From Tunturiibacter gelidiferens (GTDB lineage: Bacteria; Acidobacteriota; Terriglobia; Terriglobales; Acidobacteriaceae), in contig NZ_JACHEB010000007.1 of assembly GCF_014201335.1 (NCBI RefSeq), positions 292,773 through 356,772 of the forward strand: 64,000 bases of DNA. Direction: 5' to 3'. The notes under the pieces are model-generated. The model did not search any database and was not told the origin of the DNA. It saw only the letters and a list, made by a program, of their open reading frames with translations. How positions within the stretch are numbered: the stretch's first letter is position 1; every line of letters starts with the position of its first letter. Both the position numbers and the translations under genes were made by a program. Below, piece after piece: positions 44,598 to 53,269 of this stretch.

Positions 44598-44896
44598 AGA
44601 TTTTTGCACCTATCTCCCTCTGTGCTCTCTTGCTTTCTACGGCGCATGCATTTTCGCAGGCAAAAGAAGGAAGCGCTTTGACCACTAACTCACAGCAGCA
44701 AGCAAAGGGCAACGCAGTCCGTAAGCGAACACAAAGAGACGGACAAGTAGTCTTCGAACAGAACTGTTCACGCTGCCACAATGCTCCCCAGGGCTTTTCT
44801 CCTCGCATCTCCGGAACGGTAGTGAGACATATGCGAGTACGCGCAGGATTGAGTGCCGAAGATGAAAAGGCGTTGCTGCGTTTCTTTAATCCGTAG
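44594..44896 (+). CDS. small mono-haem cytochrome c
   Basis: A 100-residue exported protein: signal peptide to about residue 21 (FSQ), a Gln/Lys-rich linker, and a class I cytochrome c core with C58-S-R-C61-H62 and a probable axial Met80 in VVRHMRVRAG, ending SAEDEKALLRFFNP, the usual C-terminal helix. Soluble or periplasmic electron carrier. It overlaps the porin-like gene by four bases, suggesting that the barrel and the cytochrome act together, for instance in electron transfer to or from the cell surface. Confidence 0.85.
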   Translation: MKIFAPISLCALLLSTAHAFSQAKEGSALTTNSQQQAKGNAVRKRTQRDGQVVFEQNCSRCHNAPQGFSPRISGTVVRHMRVRAGLSAEDEKALLRFFNP

Positions 44897-44936
44897 ACTT
44901 AAGGATTTCTATGAGCGCTTCTTGAGAAAGGGTTCT

Positions 44937-46253
44937 ATGGTAAAGCTCAAACATCTGCGCCATCCTTTTCGGACGGTGAGTACTGCAAAAAGCTTTTTCG
45001 CGGCACGCTGGAGTATGTGGAGATTTGCAGATCACGGCGCACGGCGCTTCAGGGGCGATCCTCGTTATGATCTACAAAATGTAACCGAGGGGTTCAGATC
45101 CCGCCTCGATGATTCCGGGGACGATGATGAATTGTTGGAAAGAATATGCACGGCGTACATAAAGGCCGTGAAACAGCAGCACTTTGCGTCCAGAATGTAC
45201 AAAGCTTCGGAATGGTGGCAGCAGGTGCAGCAGGGAAACTTGGGGCCTGTCGCGCAGGCGCTCCTCGCCAGAGACATTAATACGCTCCGAAGGATGTACC
45301 GAAACTTCTTTCGTGACCCTTGCTCATCAGGTTTGCTAGGCGTGCCTTTTGGTATGTCGAAAGCCTATTTTGGCGGGACAATCAAAGACTTTCATCGGCG
45401 TTTTTACCTAAGTCATGTTTTATATCGATTTGATTACTGGAAAGCACAGACTCAAAACCGTTTTATATTACGCGATCTCGCCGGCCCTGGCATCGGCAAT
45501 CCGTTTGGTGTGCTGATCGAGGGAACACATATAAACGTCGGTGCCGAGTACGCACACTATTGTGCTCATCGGATCGACAGCCTGCTCGGCTCAAAAGTCG
45601 CCACCGTGGCCGAGATCGGTGGCGGATTTGGGGGAATGGCTTACTATCTGCTTCGCGATCGGCCTAAGGTTACCTACTTGGATTTCGATGTGCCAGAAAG
45701 TATCGCACTGACCTCGTACTACCTCATAAAAGCGTTCCCAAAGCTGAAGTTTTTGCTGTATGGCGAAGGTCCGTTGACAGCCGACGCAATCTCTCAGGCA
45801 GATGTGGTGCTATTACCTTTATTCGAGCTGGATATTATGCCTACCGGCAGCGTCGATTTGACGTTCAGCTCTCACGCAATGTCGGACATATCTTCTGAAG
45901 CGATGGTCGAATATCTCAGGCAAATTGATCGCATGACCAGAGACTGTTTTCTAAATATAGGTAAGGAACGTACCAATGACTCGATCTCAGATCTTTTTGA
46001 TCAGGGAGATCACTCATTCAAGTTGTCGGAGACACGATCCTCAGGCTGGCACAGCCAAAAGGTTTCTGGTGCAGGTAGCGCATTGGGCGCGCGTTCAACC
46101 ATACTGGAACAGGTCTACACGCGAACCGCTTTAGGTGTCGACGTCACAACCGCGTCAACGATGGAGCGGAACTCTCCATTCTCGCGCATTTCGTCGAACC
46201 CCGGTTCCACCGCAGCCCACGGAAGCTCAGCTTCTCTCTCTTCGAACGCCTGA
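44937..46253 (+). CDS. putative sugar O-methyltransferase, atypical C-terminus
   Basis: About 438 residues. ATG 44937 follows GAGAAAGGG; the longer frame from 44853 overlaps the cytochrome gene. The core (about 190-390) matches the putative sugar O-methyltransferase family: FGVLIEGTHINVGAEYAHYC, then the AdoMet motif VAEIGGGFGGMAYYLL, and TYLDFDVPESIALTSYYL. After residue about 393 the sequence is Ser/Thr-rich with no family character, and the last 139 bases overlap the 3' end of the convergent regulator gene. The true C-terminus may have been lost, with the frame reading through into the neighbour. Composition is AT-rich compared with the flanks. Confidence 0.72.
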   Translation: MVKLKHLRHPFRTVSTAKSFFAARWSMWRFADHGARRFRGDPRYDLQNVTEGFRSRLDDSGDDDELLERICTAYIKAVKQQHFASRMYKASEWWQQVQQGNLGPVAQALLARDINTLRRMYRNFFRDPCSSGLLGVPFGMSKAYFGGTIKDFHRRFYLSHVLYRFDYWKAQTQNRFILRDLAGPGIGNPFGVLIEGTHINVGAEYAHYCAHRIDSLLGSKVATVAEIGGGFGGMAYYLLRDRPKVTYLDFDVPESIALTSYYLIKAFPKLKFLLYGEGPLTADAISQADVVLLPLFELDIMPTGSVDLTFSSHAMSDISSEAMVEYLRQIDRMTRDCFLNIGKERTNDSISDLFDQGDHSFKLSETRSSGWHSQKVSGAGSALGARSTILEQVYTRTALGVDVTTASTMERNSPFSRISSNPGSTAAHGSSASLSSNA

Positions 46254-47935
46254 CGAAGATATTTTTCCGCCCTCCCTTGATCACCAATTGCAACTGCGAG
46301 CGAAGCTCTCCGAAAGTTGCTCAATGGCGTCTCGGGTGCGAAGAGGCGACGATCGTCAATCATTTTGATCGCGATCTCAATCTCCCCGCATCGAGCGACA
46401 ACCTCAGCGATTAGGCCCCAGAAAAAAGGCTGTCTCCCCACGCTTCGCTGTAATGTCTGCGCCAACCTCATGGCTTCTGCGTGGTGGCCAAGTTGCACCT
46501 CGATGAGAGCTTGCAAGGCAGAGACCTCGAGCGGCAATGGTCCATACGATGACGGCCTGGCAAAGTGTTCGACCGCCTCCTCATAGAGACGGCTCATGTA
46601 CAAAAATCTTGCGTAGGAGACTTTCTGGCGATACGAGAAAGGATCCAGTTGCTGCGCAATCTGAAGATAGGACCACGCCTCGTCGAACCTCCCGAGTGCG
46701 CTCAAAAATGCCGAATATTGACGATAGGTTCCCTGGTGAGACCCCAACGTGAGCGCTCGTTCGAACTCACCCTCCGCCTCCGTCCAGTGCCAATCCATCG
46801 CCAACGCGCAGGCATAGGCGGTGTGCGCTTCGATCATCGATGGTTCCAGGGCCATAGCACGCTCAGCAGCCTCCTTCGCCTTCGCTACAAGGTGCGCGGA
46901 ATCGGGTGCGCCCCGTTGCGCCATCCAGTAACAGCATTGGGCTATTCCACAGTAGGGACGGGCATACTCCGGGTCTGCGATTGCTATTGTCTCGAATCGT
47001 TTCAGCGCGCCCTCGACGTCCGCCACGCTTCCTTCCTCGAGGAGCGCCTCAGCCGCCAGAATGGCGGGGTATCTCTTCAGATTCACAGGATCTGTTGAAG
47101 ACGGAATGAGCCGCGTGATAGGGCAACGCGGAGCGACCCGACTTACCATGGCCGCAGCAATCTGTTCCTGCACACGAAATAATCCATCCGGCTCGGCTTC
47201 TGCCTCAAACTGTTGCGACCACATTTGGAAGCCATTCGCGTCGACCATCCGCGCAGTCACGCGGATCCGGTTGCTCTCGAGACGGACTGTTCCTTCAAAG
47301 ATGATCTGGACACCTAATTTCTCGACCAGAACCGGGATGTCAGCAGTCTGTGCACCGAGGTGCATCATGGAGCTCGCTGCAATGACGCGGCATCCTTCGG
47401 CCCGCATCAGTCGATGGACCAGTTCGTCCGTAATCCCCTGCGCGACCGCGGAAGCAAACTCGCTCCCGGATGGTGCTGCAAATGGAATTACCGCGATCGC
47501 CGTACCAGCAGGGCTGGCCTCGCTTCGCCCGTTGCTATCTTCAGATGTTTTTTCCTCGCGTTCAAGCATCTCTCGCGAACGAAATACTGGGACATAGCTG
47601 CCTAGGCGAAAGTAGATAAAGATTGGGTCGTGCTCGCCTTCGCTCTCGTAGTATTCCTTGAGCTTGGCCCGCAAACGGCGTGCCTCAGAGCGCACAATGG
47701 AGTCTCGACTCGGATGGTAGGGCGGTTTGCGATCATAGACTTCAGTCCCAATCGCATACTCTTTCAACGCATCCTGCTTTCCCTCTAGGACCTGCTCGAC
47801 AGTGAAGCGAAGAAAACGTCCAAGTCGATCCGATTGGGCGAAGATCGCGCTCTCAAGAAGTCGCTTCAACTCCTCGCGAATCGCCTCCTCGGAGAGGGGC
47901 CCGTCCTTGACTGTGCGAACCTTTTCAGACTTCAA
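46115..47935 (-). CDS. TolB-like / TPR regulatory protein
   Basis: About 606 residues if the TTG at 47935 is used (GGGAGGG upstream); the open frame extends to 48022. The N-terminal domain (EEAIREELKRLLES, RDSIVRSEARRLRAKLKEYY, FIYFRLGSYVPVF) is the helical segment found at the start of many acidobacterial TPR regulators. A TolB-N-like domain follows (AIAVIPFAAPSGSEFASAVA, GVQIIFEGTVRLESNRIRV), then TPR repeats to the C-terminus. No membrane helix or DNA-binding domain is obvious. Such proteins often regulate adenylate-cyclase-like or transport functions, but the role here is unknown. Its 3' end overlaps the methyltransferase frame. Confidence 0.8.
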   Translation of the reverse strand: MKSEKVRTVKDGPLSEEAIREELKRLLESAIFAQSDRLGRFLRFTVEQVLEGKQDALKEYAIGTEVYDRKPPYHPSRDSIVRSEARRLRAKLKEYYESEGEHDPIFIYFRLGSYVPVFRSREMLEREEKTSEDSNGRSEASPAGTAIAVIPFAAPSGSEFASAVAQGITDELVHRLMRAEGCRVIAASSMMHLGAQTADIPVLVEKLGVQIIFEGTVRLESNRIRVTARMVDANGFQMWSQQFEAEAEPDGLFRVQEQIAAAMVSRVAPRCPITRLIPSSTDPVNLKRYPAILAAEALLEEGSVADVEGALKRFETIAIADPEYARPYCGIAQCCYWMAQRGAPDSAHLVAKAKEAAERAMALEPSMIEAHTAYACALAMDWHWTEAEGEFERALTLGSHQGTYRQYSAFLSALGRFDEAWSYLQIAQQLDPFSYRQKVSYARFLYMSRLYEEAVEHFARPSSYGPLPLEVSALQALIEVQLGHHAEAMRLAQTLQRSVGRQPFFWGLIAEVVARCGEIEIAIKMIDDRRLFAPETPLSNFRRASLAVAIGDQGRAEKYLRQAFEEREAELPWAAVEPGFDEMRENGEFRSIVDAVVTSTPKAVRV

Positions 47936-48109
47936 GCAGCACCTGTCCCTCCCTACGTTCTCCCTCCTGTTGCCAATCGGAGGATCACAGAAACATTCTA
48001 GACGCCCAAAGCGCATTGGCAAACGACATCACAGTGAGATCACCGTTCCTCACGCTTCCATTCTCCGTTCTTTCTGCCATGCTGTAGGTGCCAGGCACGA
48101 GGTTCAAGC

Positions 48110-48532
48110 GTGATACAGAGACACAGCGAACTCCGGGTGCTCGTCGCCGGACCGCCTCACGTTCAGGCCGAGTTTCGGCGCAAGTTGGCGGACCTTCATG
48201 CGGCCTTCCTCTTTGTCTGTCGGACTTCAGATTTATCGCAACTTGTACGTAACCGGGAGTTGGTCCATGTCGTTGTCTTACCCACAGCACTGCAGAAGGT
48301 TGACTGGTGGGCGCTCTGGAATGAAATCTGTCTGCTCAATCCGCGTCCAGCACTTCTGATCTATGCTCACACGGCCAGCTTCCAGCTGTGGTCTTCTGTG
48401 CTCGAGTCGGGCGGATACGACGTCATTATCGAGCCGTTCAGCGGCGAGGAGCTTCAGGGAGCCGTTCTTAGGGCTGCGCGCAGCCTTGAAGACGAATCAC
48501 AGGACGAATTTAGCGACTTTTTGAACGAATAA
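48110..48532 (+). CDS. receiver-like protein without phosphoacceptor
   Basis: A 140-residue protein with a GTG start. The length and pattern follow a response-regulator receiver: LRVLVAGPPHVQAEFRRKL, VHVVVLPTAL, RPALLIYAHTASF, GGYDVIIEPFSGEELQGAVL. The position of the phosphoacceptor Asp (usually VVxLDxxMP) is VVVLPTA, and the conserved Lys before Pro-Phe is Glu (IIEPF). It is thus a pseudo-receiver, probably a protein-protein interaction module that does not depend on phosphorylation. The gene opens the plus-strand run that continues with UspA and the efflux operon. Confidence 0.75.
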   Translation: MIQRHSELRVLVAGPPHVQAEFRRKLADLHAAFLFVCRTSDLSQLVRNRELVHVVVLPTALQKVDWWALWNEICLLNPRPALLIYAHTASFQLWSSVLESGGYDVIIEPFSGEELQGAVLRAARSLEDESQDEFSDFLNE

Positions 48533-48565
48533 AGCAACTAAACGCCAGGGGAGAGGGCCCTTTTC

Positions 48566-49000
48566 ATGTTTCATAAGATCGTCGTCGCTTACAACGAGTC
48601 GCCGGAGGCAAAGAGAGCACTCGCATCAGGCATGGAATTGGCTGAGAGTCTCAGTGCCCGACTTCACATTGTCACCGTCATGGCCGATCTACCGGTCTAT
48701 GCTGCGTATGCGGCGGCAGCCGATTCCTCGCTCCCCAATATTCTTCACGAGGATCGCCGCGCCTTCTATCAGACGCTTCAAGAGGACGCCACTACCTTGG
48801 CCAAAGATCACAGTCTTGCAGTGACAAGTCACCTGATCGAAGGTCATCAGGTGGAATCACTCGTCCATTTTCTGCGTGAACAAAAATCCGATCTCCTGGT
48901 CGTGGGCCTCCATCGACGGGACCTTTATATTGCACGTCTTTGGAGCACGGTATACGAACTGGCGCAGGAAGCGCCCTGCAGCGTACTGGGCGTACACTAA
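48566..49000 (+). CDS. universal stress protein (UspA family)
   Basis: A 144-residue single-domain Usp. KIVVAYNESPEAKRALASGMELA at the start and LLVVGLHRRDLYIARLWSTV followed by APCSVLGVH at the end are standard. The ATP-binding motif G-x2-G-x9-G-(S/T) is not intact: after VVGLHRRD the expected second and third Gly are missing, so this is probably a non-ATP-binding Usp. GGGGAGAGGG precedes the ATG. It lies between the receiver-like gene and the efflux operon. Confidence 0.9.
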   Translation: MFHKIVVAYNESPEAKRALASGMELAESLSARLHIVTVMADLPVYAAYAAAADSSLPNILHEDRRAFYQTLQEDATTLAKDHSLAVTSHLIEGHQVESLVHFLREQKSDLLVVGLHRRDLYIARLWSTVYELAQEAPCSVLGVH

Positions 49001-49044
49001 CGCCCCTCACAGAAATTCAAGCATCATCGGGAGTCACGAACGAC

Positions 49045-50190
49045 ATGATAAAGCGACTCATTGTTCCAATCGTCACACTGGCCATTGCCGCCTTGATCTT
49101 TTTCGTCATCAAGGATAACTGGATCTCATGGCAGGGTGGGCATGCCGAGCAACGAACAGACGACGCGTATCTCCGCGCCGACATGACACCTCTCAGCACA
49201 CGAATATCAGGCACCGTGCGCCGGGTCGACGTTAACGATTACCAGCCGGTCAAACCGGGCCAGGTACTCGTCCAATTGGACGACGAAGACTACCGCGCAA
49301 CCCTGGGCGAAGCTCAAGCCGCGCTCGAAGGTGCAAAAGCGCAGCTCGCCGATAATCAGGCAGCCAAGCTTGTCGAGGACGCCAAGATCCAGAACTCCCA
49401 GGCTCTCGTGAATCAGGCAAGCTCTGCCGTCGACGGGGCCAAGGCGGCCGTCTCCTCCGCCCAGGCTGAGGCGCTGCGCGCTACCCAGGAACGAACGCGG
49501 CAAGAGGCACTTCTCGCCTCGAAGGCCGCTACCCGCCAGCAGGTCGAATCTACCGTCGCGGACGCAGACCGATTCTCTGGAATGCTCGCCAGCCGCCAGG
49601 CAGACCTCGATCGCGCAACCGCCTCGCTCGCAAGCAGCCGCAGTCTCCTTGAAGCCGAACGGCGCCAGCGGCAGGCGCTCGATATCCACGACGCGGAGTT
49701 CAGAGCGCAGATCCAAGCGAAAGAGGCAGCGATCATCGTCGCCAACGTCAACCTGGGCTATACCCGCATCTCTGCGCCGACCGCAGGCTCAGTGGGAGAG
49801 CGCCACGTCCTCGAAGGACAACTTGTTGCGCCCGGCGTACAGATCATCGATCTCGTCAAGGGAGACGTGTGGGTCCAGGCCAACTACAAGGAAACGCAGC
49901 TCACCAACATCCGCAAAGGCGACATTGCCGATATCACCGTCGATACCTTCCCCGGCGTAACGCTCCACGGCAAGGTGGAAGAAATCGCTCCAGCCAGCGG
50001 ATCGCAATTCGCCCTTCTGCCTCCCGATAACGCCACCGGCAATTACACGAAGGTCGTCCAGAGAATCCCGGTAAAGATCCTGCTTGACCCCGACCACCCC
50101 CTCAAGGACAGCCTCCGCCCAGGGTTCTCCGCCGTCGTCACCGTTCACGCTTCGGGCAAGAACGACCGTACAGGAGGACCACAATCTTGA
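49045..50190 (+). CDS. HlyD/EmrA-type membrane fusion protein
   Basis: A 381-residue periplasmic adaptor. One N-terminal membrane helix (about 3-22), a biotinyl-lipoyl-like half (VRRVDVNDYQPVKPGQVLVQLDD), a long coiled-coil hairpin (about 80-225) with many Ala and Gln heptads, the second lipoyl half (TRISAPTAGSVGERHVLEGQ) and a barrel domain ending HPLKDSLRPGFSAVVTVHA. The ATG at 49045 is set by GGGAG upstream; a longer frame overlaps the UspA gene. It couples EmrB-type MFS pumps to a TolC channel. The downstream MFS and TolC-type genes complete the system. Confidence 0.92.
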   Translation: MIKRLIVPIVTLAIAALIFFVIKDNWISWQGGHAEQRTDDAYLRADMTPLSTRISGTVRRVDVNDYQPVKPGQVLVQLDDEDYRATLGEAQAALEGAKAQLADNQAAKLVEDAKIQNSQALVNQASSAVDGAKAAVSSAQAEALRATQERTRQEALLASKAATRQQVESTVADADRFSGMLASRQADLDRATASLASSRSLLEAERRQRQALDIHDAEFRAQIQAKEAAIIVANVNLGYTRISAPTAGSVGERHVLEGQLVAPGVQIIDLVKGDVWVQANYKETQLTNIRKGDIADITVDTFPGVTLHGKVEEIAPASGSQFALLPPDNATGNYTKVVQRIPVKILLDPDHPLKDSLRPGFSAVVTVHASGKNDRTGGPQS

Positions 50191-51821
50191 CCTCGGAGGA
50201 AGCGACCTCTGTAACGTCCGTACCCGAGCCCATACCGTCAGTAAAAACGGTCCACCCCCTGCTCGGAGTTCTCGGCGTTCTGCTCGGTGCCATGATCGCA
50301 ACCGGCACGGGACGCCTGATCAGTGTTGGGCTCGCCGACCTGCGCGGCGCCTTGCATTTAGGGGTCGACGAGGCCTCTTGGATCAGCACCGCCTTCACCG
50401 CGTCCACTATGTTCATTGGCCCGTTCTCCGTATATCTCGGTGGGTTGCTGGGGCCGCGGCGCGTCCTACTCGCATGCGCCTCTCTCTTCGGCCTGATCAG
50501 TCTGTTACTTCCGTTCGCTTCCAACCTTCCCGTCCTTCTCTTCTTACTCGTCTGCGCAGGACTTACCGCTGGAACGTTCTACCCACTCACACTGTCCTTC
50601 GTTCTTCGCAACCTTCCCATGCGCTATGTGCTTCTTGGGATCGCAATGTACTCCATCGACATCGTCTTCACCACCAACGTATGCACCAGCATAGAAGCCT
50701 GGTACATAGACCATCTCTCGTGGCGGTGGATCTTCTGGACGGGCGCTCTCCTCGCACTCGCCATGGTAGTTCTCATCTATTTCGGTGTCCCCTGGCAGCC
50801 GCTGCCAAAACCAAAAGAAGGACAGCCCAAACCGAATTGGAGAGGCTTCCTCTACGTCAGTCTCGGATTCGCTCTTCTGTTCACTGCACTTGATCAAGGC
50901 CAACGACTTGACTGGCTGCACTCTGGCATCATCGTTGCACTCTACGCCACTGGAGCTTTTCTCCTTTTAGCCGCTCTCGAGCGACACTTCATTGCACCCA
51001 ACCCCCTGATCAACTTTCAATTCCTTCTTCGGCGCAACACGCTTCTGCTCAGTGCGGTACTCATCCTCTTCCGCTTTTCGATACTGACGACAGTGATCAT
51101 CATTCCCAACTTCCTTGCCTCAGTGCAGGGATATCGCCCACTACAGACCGGACCAGTTCTGCTTTGGGTGGCAGTTCCGCAACTCTTCATCAGCTTGTTT
51201 GCAATGTCGCTGGTCCGACGGATAGATCCCAGACTGATCCTCACCTTCGGTTTCACGCTCGTTGTGAGCGCCTGCATCCTCAACGCCCACCTCTCCTCGG
51301 CCTGGTCGGGCAGCAACTCTATCGCCTCGCAGGCCATCCTCGCAGTCGGGTTGGCCTTCGCGTTCAACGCCCTGGTTGGCTCAATCGTATTGGAGCTCAT
51401 CAATACCGGCGCTCTTGCCCGCCCTATTGACACGCTTACTTTCGCCGGATTCTTTCAAACGGTTCGCCTCCTCGGTGGACAGATCGGCAGCGCCCTGATG
51501 CTGCACTTCATCCCCATCCGCGAGCAGTTTCACTCGAACATTCTCGGCCTCGGCGTTCAGCTTGGAGAGCCCGCCACCCGCCATCGTCTGCTTGGTCTAG
51601 GTGCTGGGATGGCCCAACACACAACCGACAACGCTGCGGCCTCCGGCCGGGCAGGAGAAATTGTCGGTCTTCAGCTTCGCCAGCAGGCCTTCACCCTCGC
51701 CATCACCGATAGCTTCACGCTCGTGGTATGGGCTGCAGTCCTCTGCCTAGTAGTGGTCGCCTGCATGGGACGTGTCCCAACACAATACAGCCAGGTCGTG
51801 ACAGCGCCTGCAACAACATGA
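50187..51821 (+). CDS. EmrB-type MFS drug exporter (DHA2 family)
   Basis: A 544-residue transporter with about 14 membrane segments. The TTG start overlaps the stop of the adaptor gene (TTGA) and is preceded by AGGAGG. Motifs of the DHA2 family are visible: LGVDEASWISTAFTASTMFIG (EmrB loop and helix), YLGGLLGPRRVLLACASLFG with the motif-A-like Arg pair, and YSIDIVFTTNVCTSIEAWYI. It uses the proton gradient to expel hydrophobic compounds through the adaptor and outer-membrane channel. The drug spectrum cannot be predicted. Confidence 0.92.
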   Translation: MTSEEATSVTSVPEPIPSVKTVHPLLGVLGVLLGAMIATGTGRLISVGLADLRGALHLGVDEASWISTAFTASTMFIGPFSVYLGGLLGPRRVLLACASLFGLISLLLPFASNLPVLLFLLVCAGLTAGTFYPLTLSFVLRNLPMRYVLLGIAMYSIDIVFTTNVCTSIEAWYIDHLSWRWIFWTGALLALAMVVLIYFGVPWQPLPKPKEGQPKPNWRGFLYVSLGFALLFTALDQGQRLDWLHSGIIVALYATGAFLLLAALERHFIAPNPLINFQFLLRRNTLLLSAVLILFRFSILTTVIIIPNFLASVQGYRPLQTGPVLLWVAVPQLFISLFAMSLVRRIDPRLILTFGFTLVVSACILNAHLSSAWSGSNSIASQAILAVGLAFAFNALVGSIVLELINTGALARPIDTLTFAGFFQTVRLLGGQIGSALMLHFIPIREQFHSNILGLGVQLGEPATRHRLLGLGAGMAQHTTDNAAASGRAGEIVGLQLRQQAFTLAITDSFTLVVWAAVLCLVVVACMGRVPTQYSQVVTAPATT

Positions 51822-51849
51822 GCGAACAAATCCTTCCAGGGAATCTCCT

Positions 51850-53232
51850 ATGCGCTTCCGTCAAACCCGCCTATCTTCGCATCAACTTCTCGCATATCTT
51901 CTGCTCGGAGCCATCGCCACGCTCGTTTCAGGCACAGCCGTCCGTGCTCAAGCCAATCCCTCGAAAACTCTCACACTCTCTCAGGCGATCGATCTCGCTC
52001 TCGCACAAAATCGCAACCTCAAACTCGCACAACTTTCCGTAGACGACAGCAGGCATAAGAAAGAAATCGCCCGCTCTTCTTACTATCCGCAGCTTGCGAA
52101 CCATTCCGCTCTCCTTCATCTCACAGAATTGGAGGGTGTCAACATCCCTGCGGGAGCCTTTGGGAACTCTGCGGCCACCGGGCCCATCCCGGGACAAAGA
52201 CTTTTCCTCAATCAGGGCTCTCTCACGTCCTACCAAAGCATTACCTCTCTCAATCAGCCAACCACGCAACTGCTCAAAGTTCACGAAGCCAATCGCGCCG
52301 CCACTGCTGACATCAACACTGCAAAGGTGAAGCTCACTCAAGCCGAAGATGAAGTCGCTCTCAACGTACGTCAGCTTTACTACAACCTCCTCATCGCGCA
52401 ACTTGAAAAAGACGCTGCCATCGAAGAAGTCGCCGCTGGAGAAGTGAAGTTTCAGGAGAGCACCGACGATGTCACACGCGGCCACTCGCTCGAAGTCGTC
52501 GCGCTCGAAAGCCACGCTGCTCTCCTCGACGCCCGACAGACCGTGCTGACGCAGACCCTCCAACTCCACGACCTCACGCTCTCGCTCAACGATCTACTCG
52601 GACTTCCTCTGAACACCGAACTCCATCTGGAACCCGATGCCAACGAACAGCCACTCATCCTCCCCTCACGTGAAGAGTGCCTCCGTATAGCAGAGGCCAA
52701 CAATCCCGATCTTCTGGCCGCACGACAAGCAGTCATAAAAGCGAAGGCATCCCTGGCATCTGCGAAAGACGCCTACATTCCCGATGTCACGGCGTTCGCG
52801 CACTACGACTATCAGAGTGGAATCTCCTTCCTTGTGCACAACTTCGGAGCTTTTGGGGTGACCTTCAGCTACGACCTCTTCGATGGCGGCCGCAGGAATG
52901 CTCAGATCAAGGACGCCCACACTATCCTCGCTCAGGCTGAGTTGAGTCTCCAGAAGCTCGAAGACGAAGTCACCGTGCAGGTAGAGACTGCGTATGACAA
53001 AGTACAGCAGCTACAGCAGATGGTAGGTGTCGCCAAAGAGTCCCTTGACGTACGAATCGAGGCGTCTCGTCTCTCAGATCGCCAATTCGAACAGAACGCC
53101 GCTCTTGCTTCGGCCCGCGCCGAAGCCCAGGCGAAGTCAGCTTCCGCACGCGCATCACTGCTTCAAGCAAGTCTCGGCTTGTCGCTCGCACAAGGAGATC
53201 TCAAGCGCACCATTGGCCAGATGCCAAGATAG
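51850..53232 (+). CDS. TolC-family outer-membrane efflux protein
   Basis: A 460-residue outer-membrane channel subunit. Signal peptide about 1-34 (VRAQ); two repeats of the OEP fold with LSQAIDLALAQNRNLKLAQL, LQARQ/LDAR-type coiled-coil helices and YDLFDGGRRNAQIKDAHTIL, the conserved second-repeat motif. It forms the trimeric exit duct for the EmrA/EmrB-type pump just upstream, with only 28 bases between. A hairpin at 53238-53256 terminates the operon. Confidence 0.93.
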   Translation: MRFRQTRLSSHQLLAYLLLGAIATLVSGTAVRAQANPSKTLTLSQAIDLALAQNRNLKLAQLSVDDSRHKKEIARSSYYPQLANHSALLHLTELEGVNIPAGAFGNSAATGPIPGQRLFLNQGSLTSYQSITSLNQPTTQLLKVHEANRAATADINTAKVKLTQAEDEVALNVRQLYYNLLIAQLEKDAAIEEVAAGEVKFQESTDDVTRGHSLEVVALESHAALLDARQTVLTQTLQLHDLTLSLNDLLGLPLNTELHLEPDANEQPLILPSREECLRIAEANNPDLLAARQAVIKAKASLASAKDAYIPDVTAFAHYDYQSGISFLVHNFGAFGVTFSYDLFDGGRRNAQIKDAHTILAQAELSLQKLEDEVTVQVETAYDKVQQLQQMVGVAKESLDVRIEASRLSDRQFEQNAALASARAEAQAKSASARASLLQASLGLSLAQGDLKRTIGQMPR

Positions 53233-53237
53233 TTCTT

Positions 53238-53256
53238 CCTGGAGAAATACTCCAGG
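53238..53256. terminator. hairpin between convergent genes
   Basis: CCTGGAG and CTCCAGG form a perfect 7-bp stem with loop AAATA, followed by TTTG on the plus strand. It lies between the TolC-type gene and the GGDEF/EAL gene, both of which end here. Confidence 0.6.
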
Positions 53257-53269
53257 TTTGGGAAACGGC

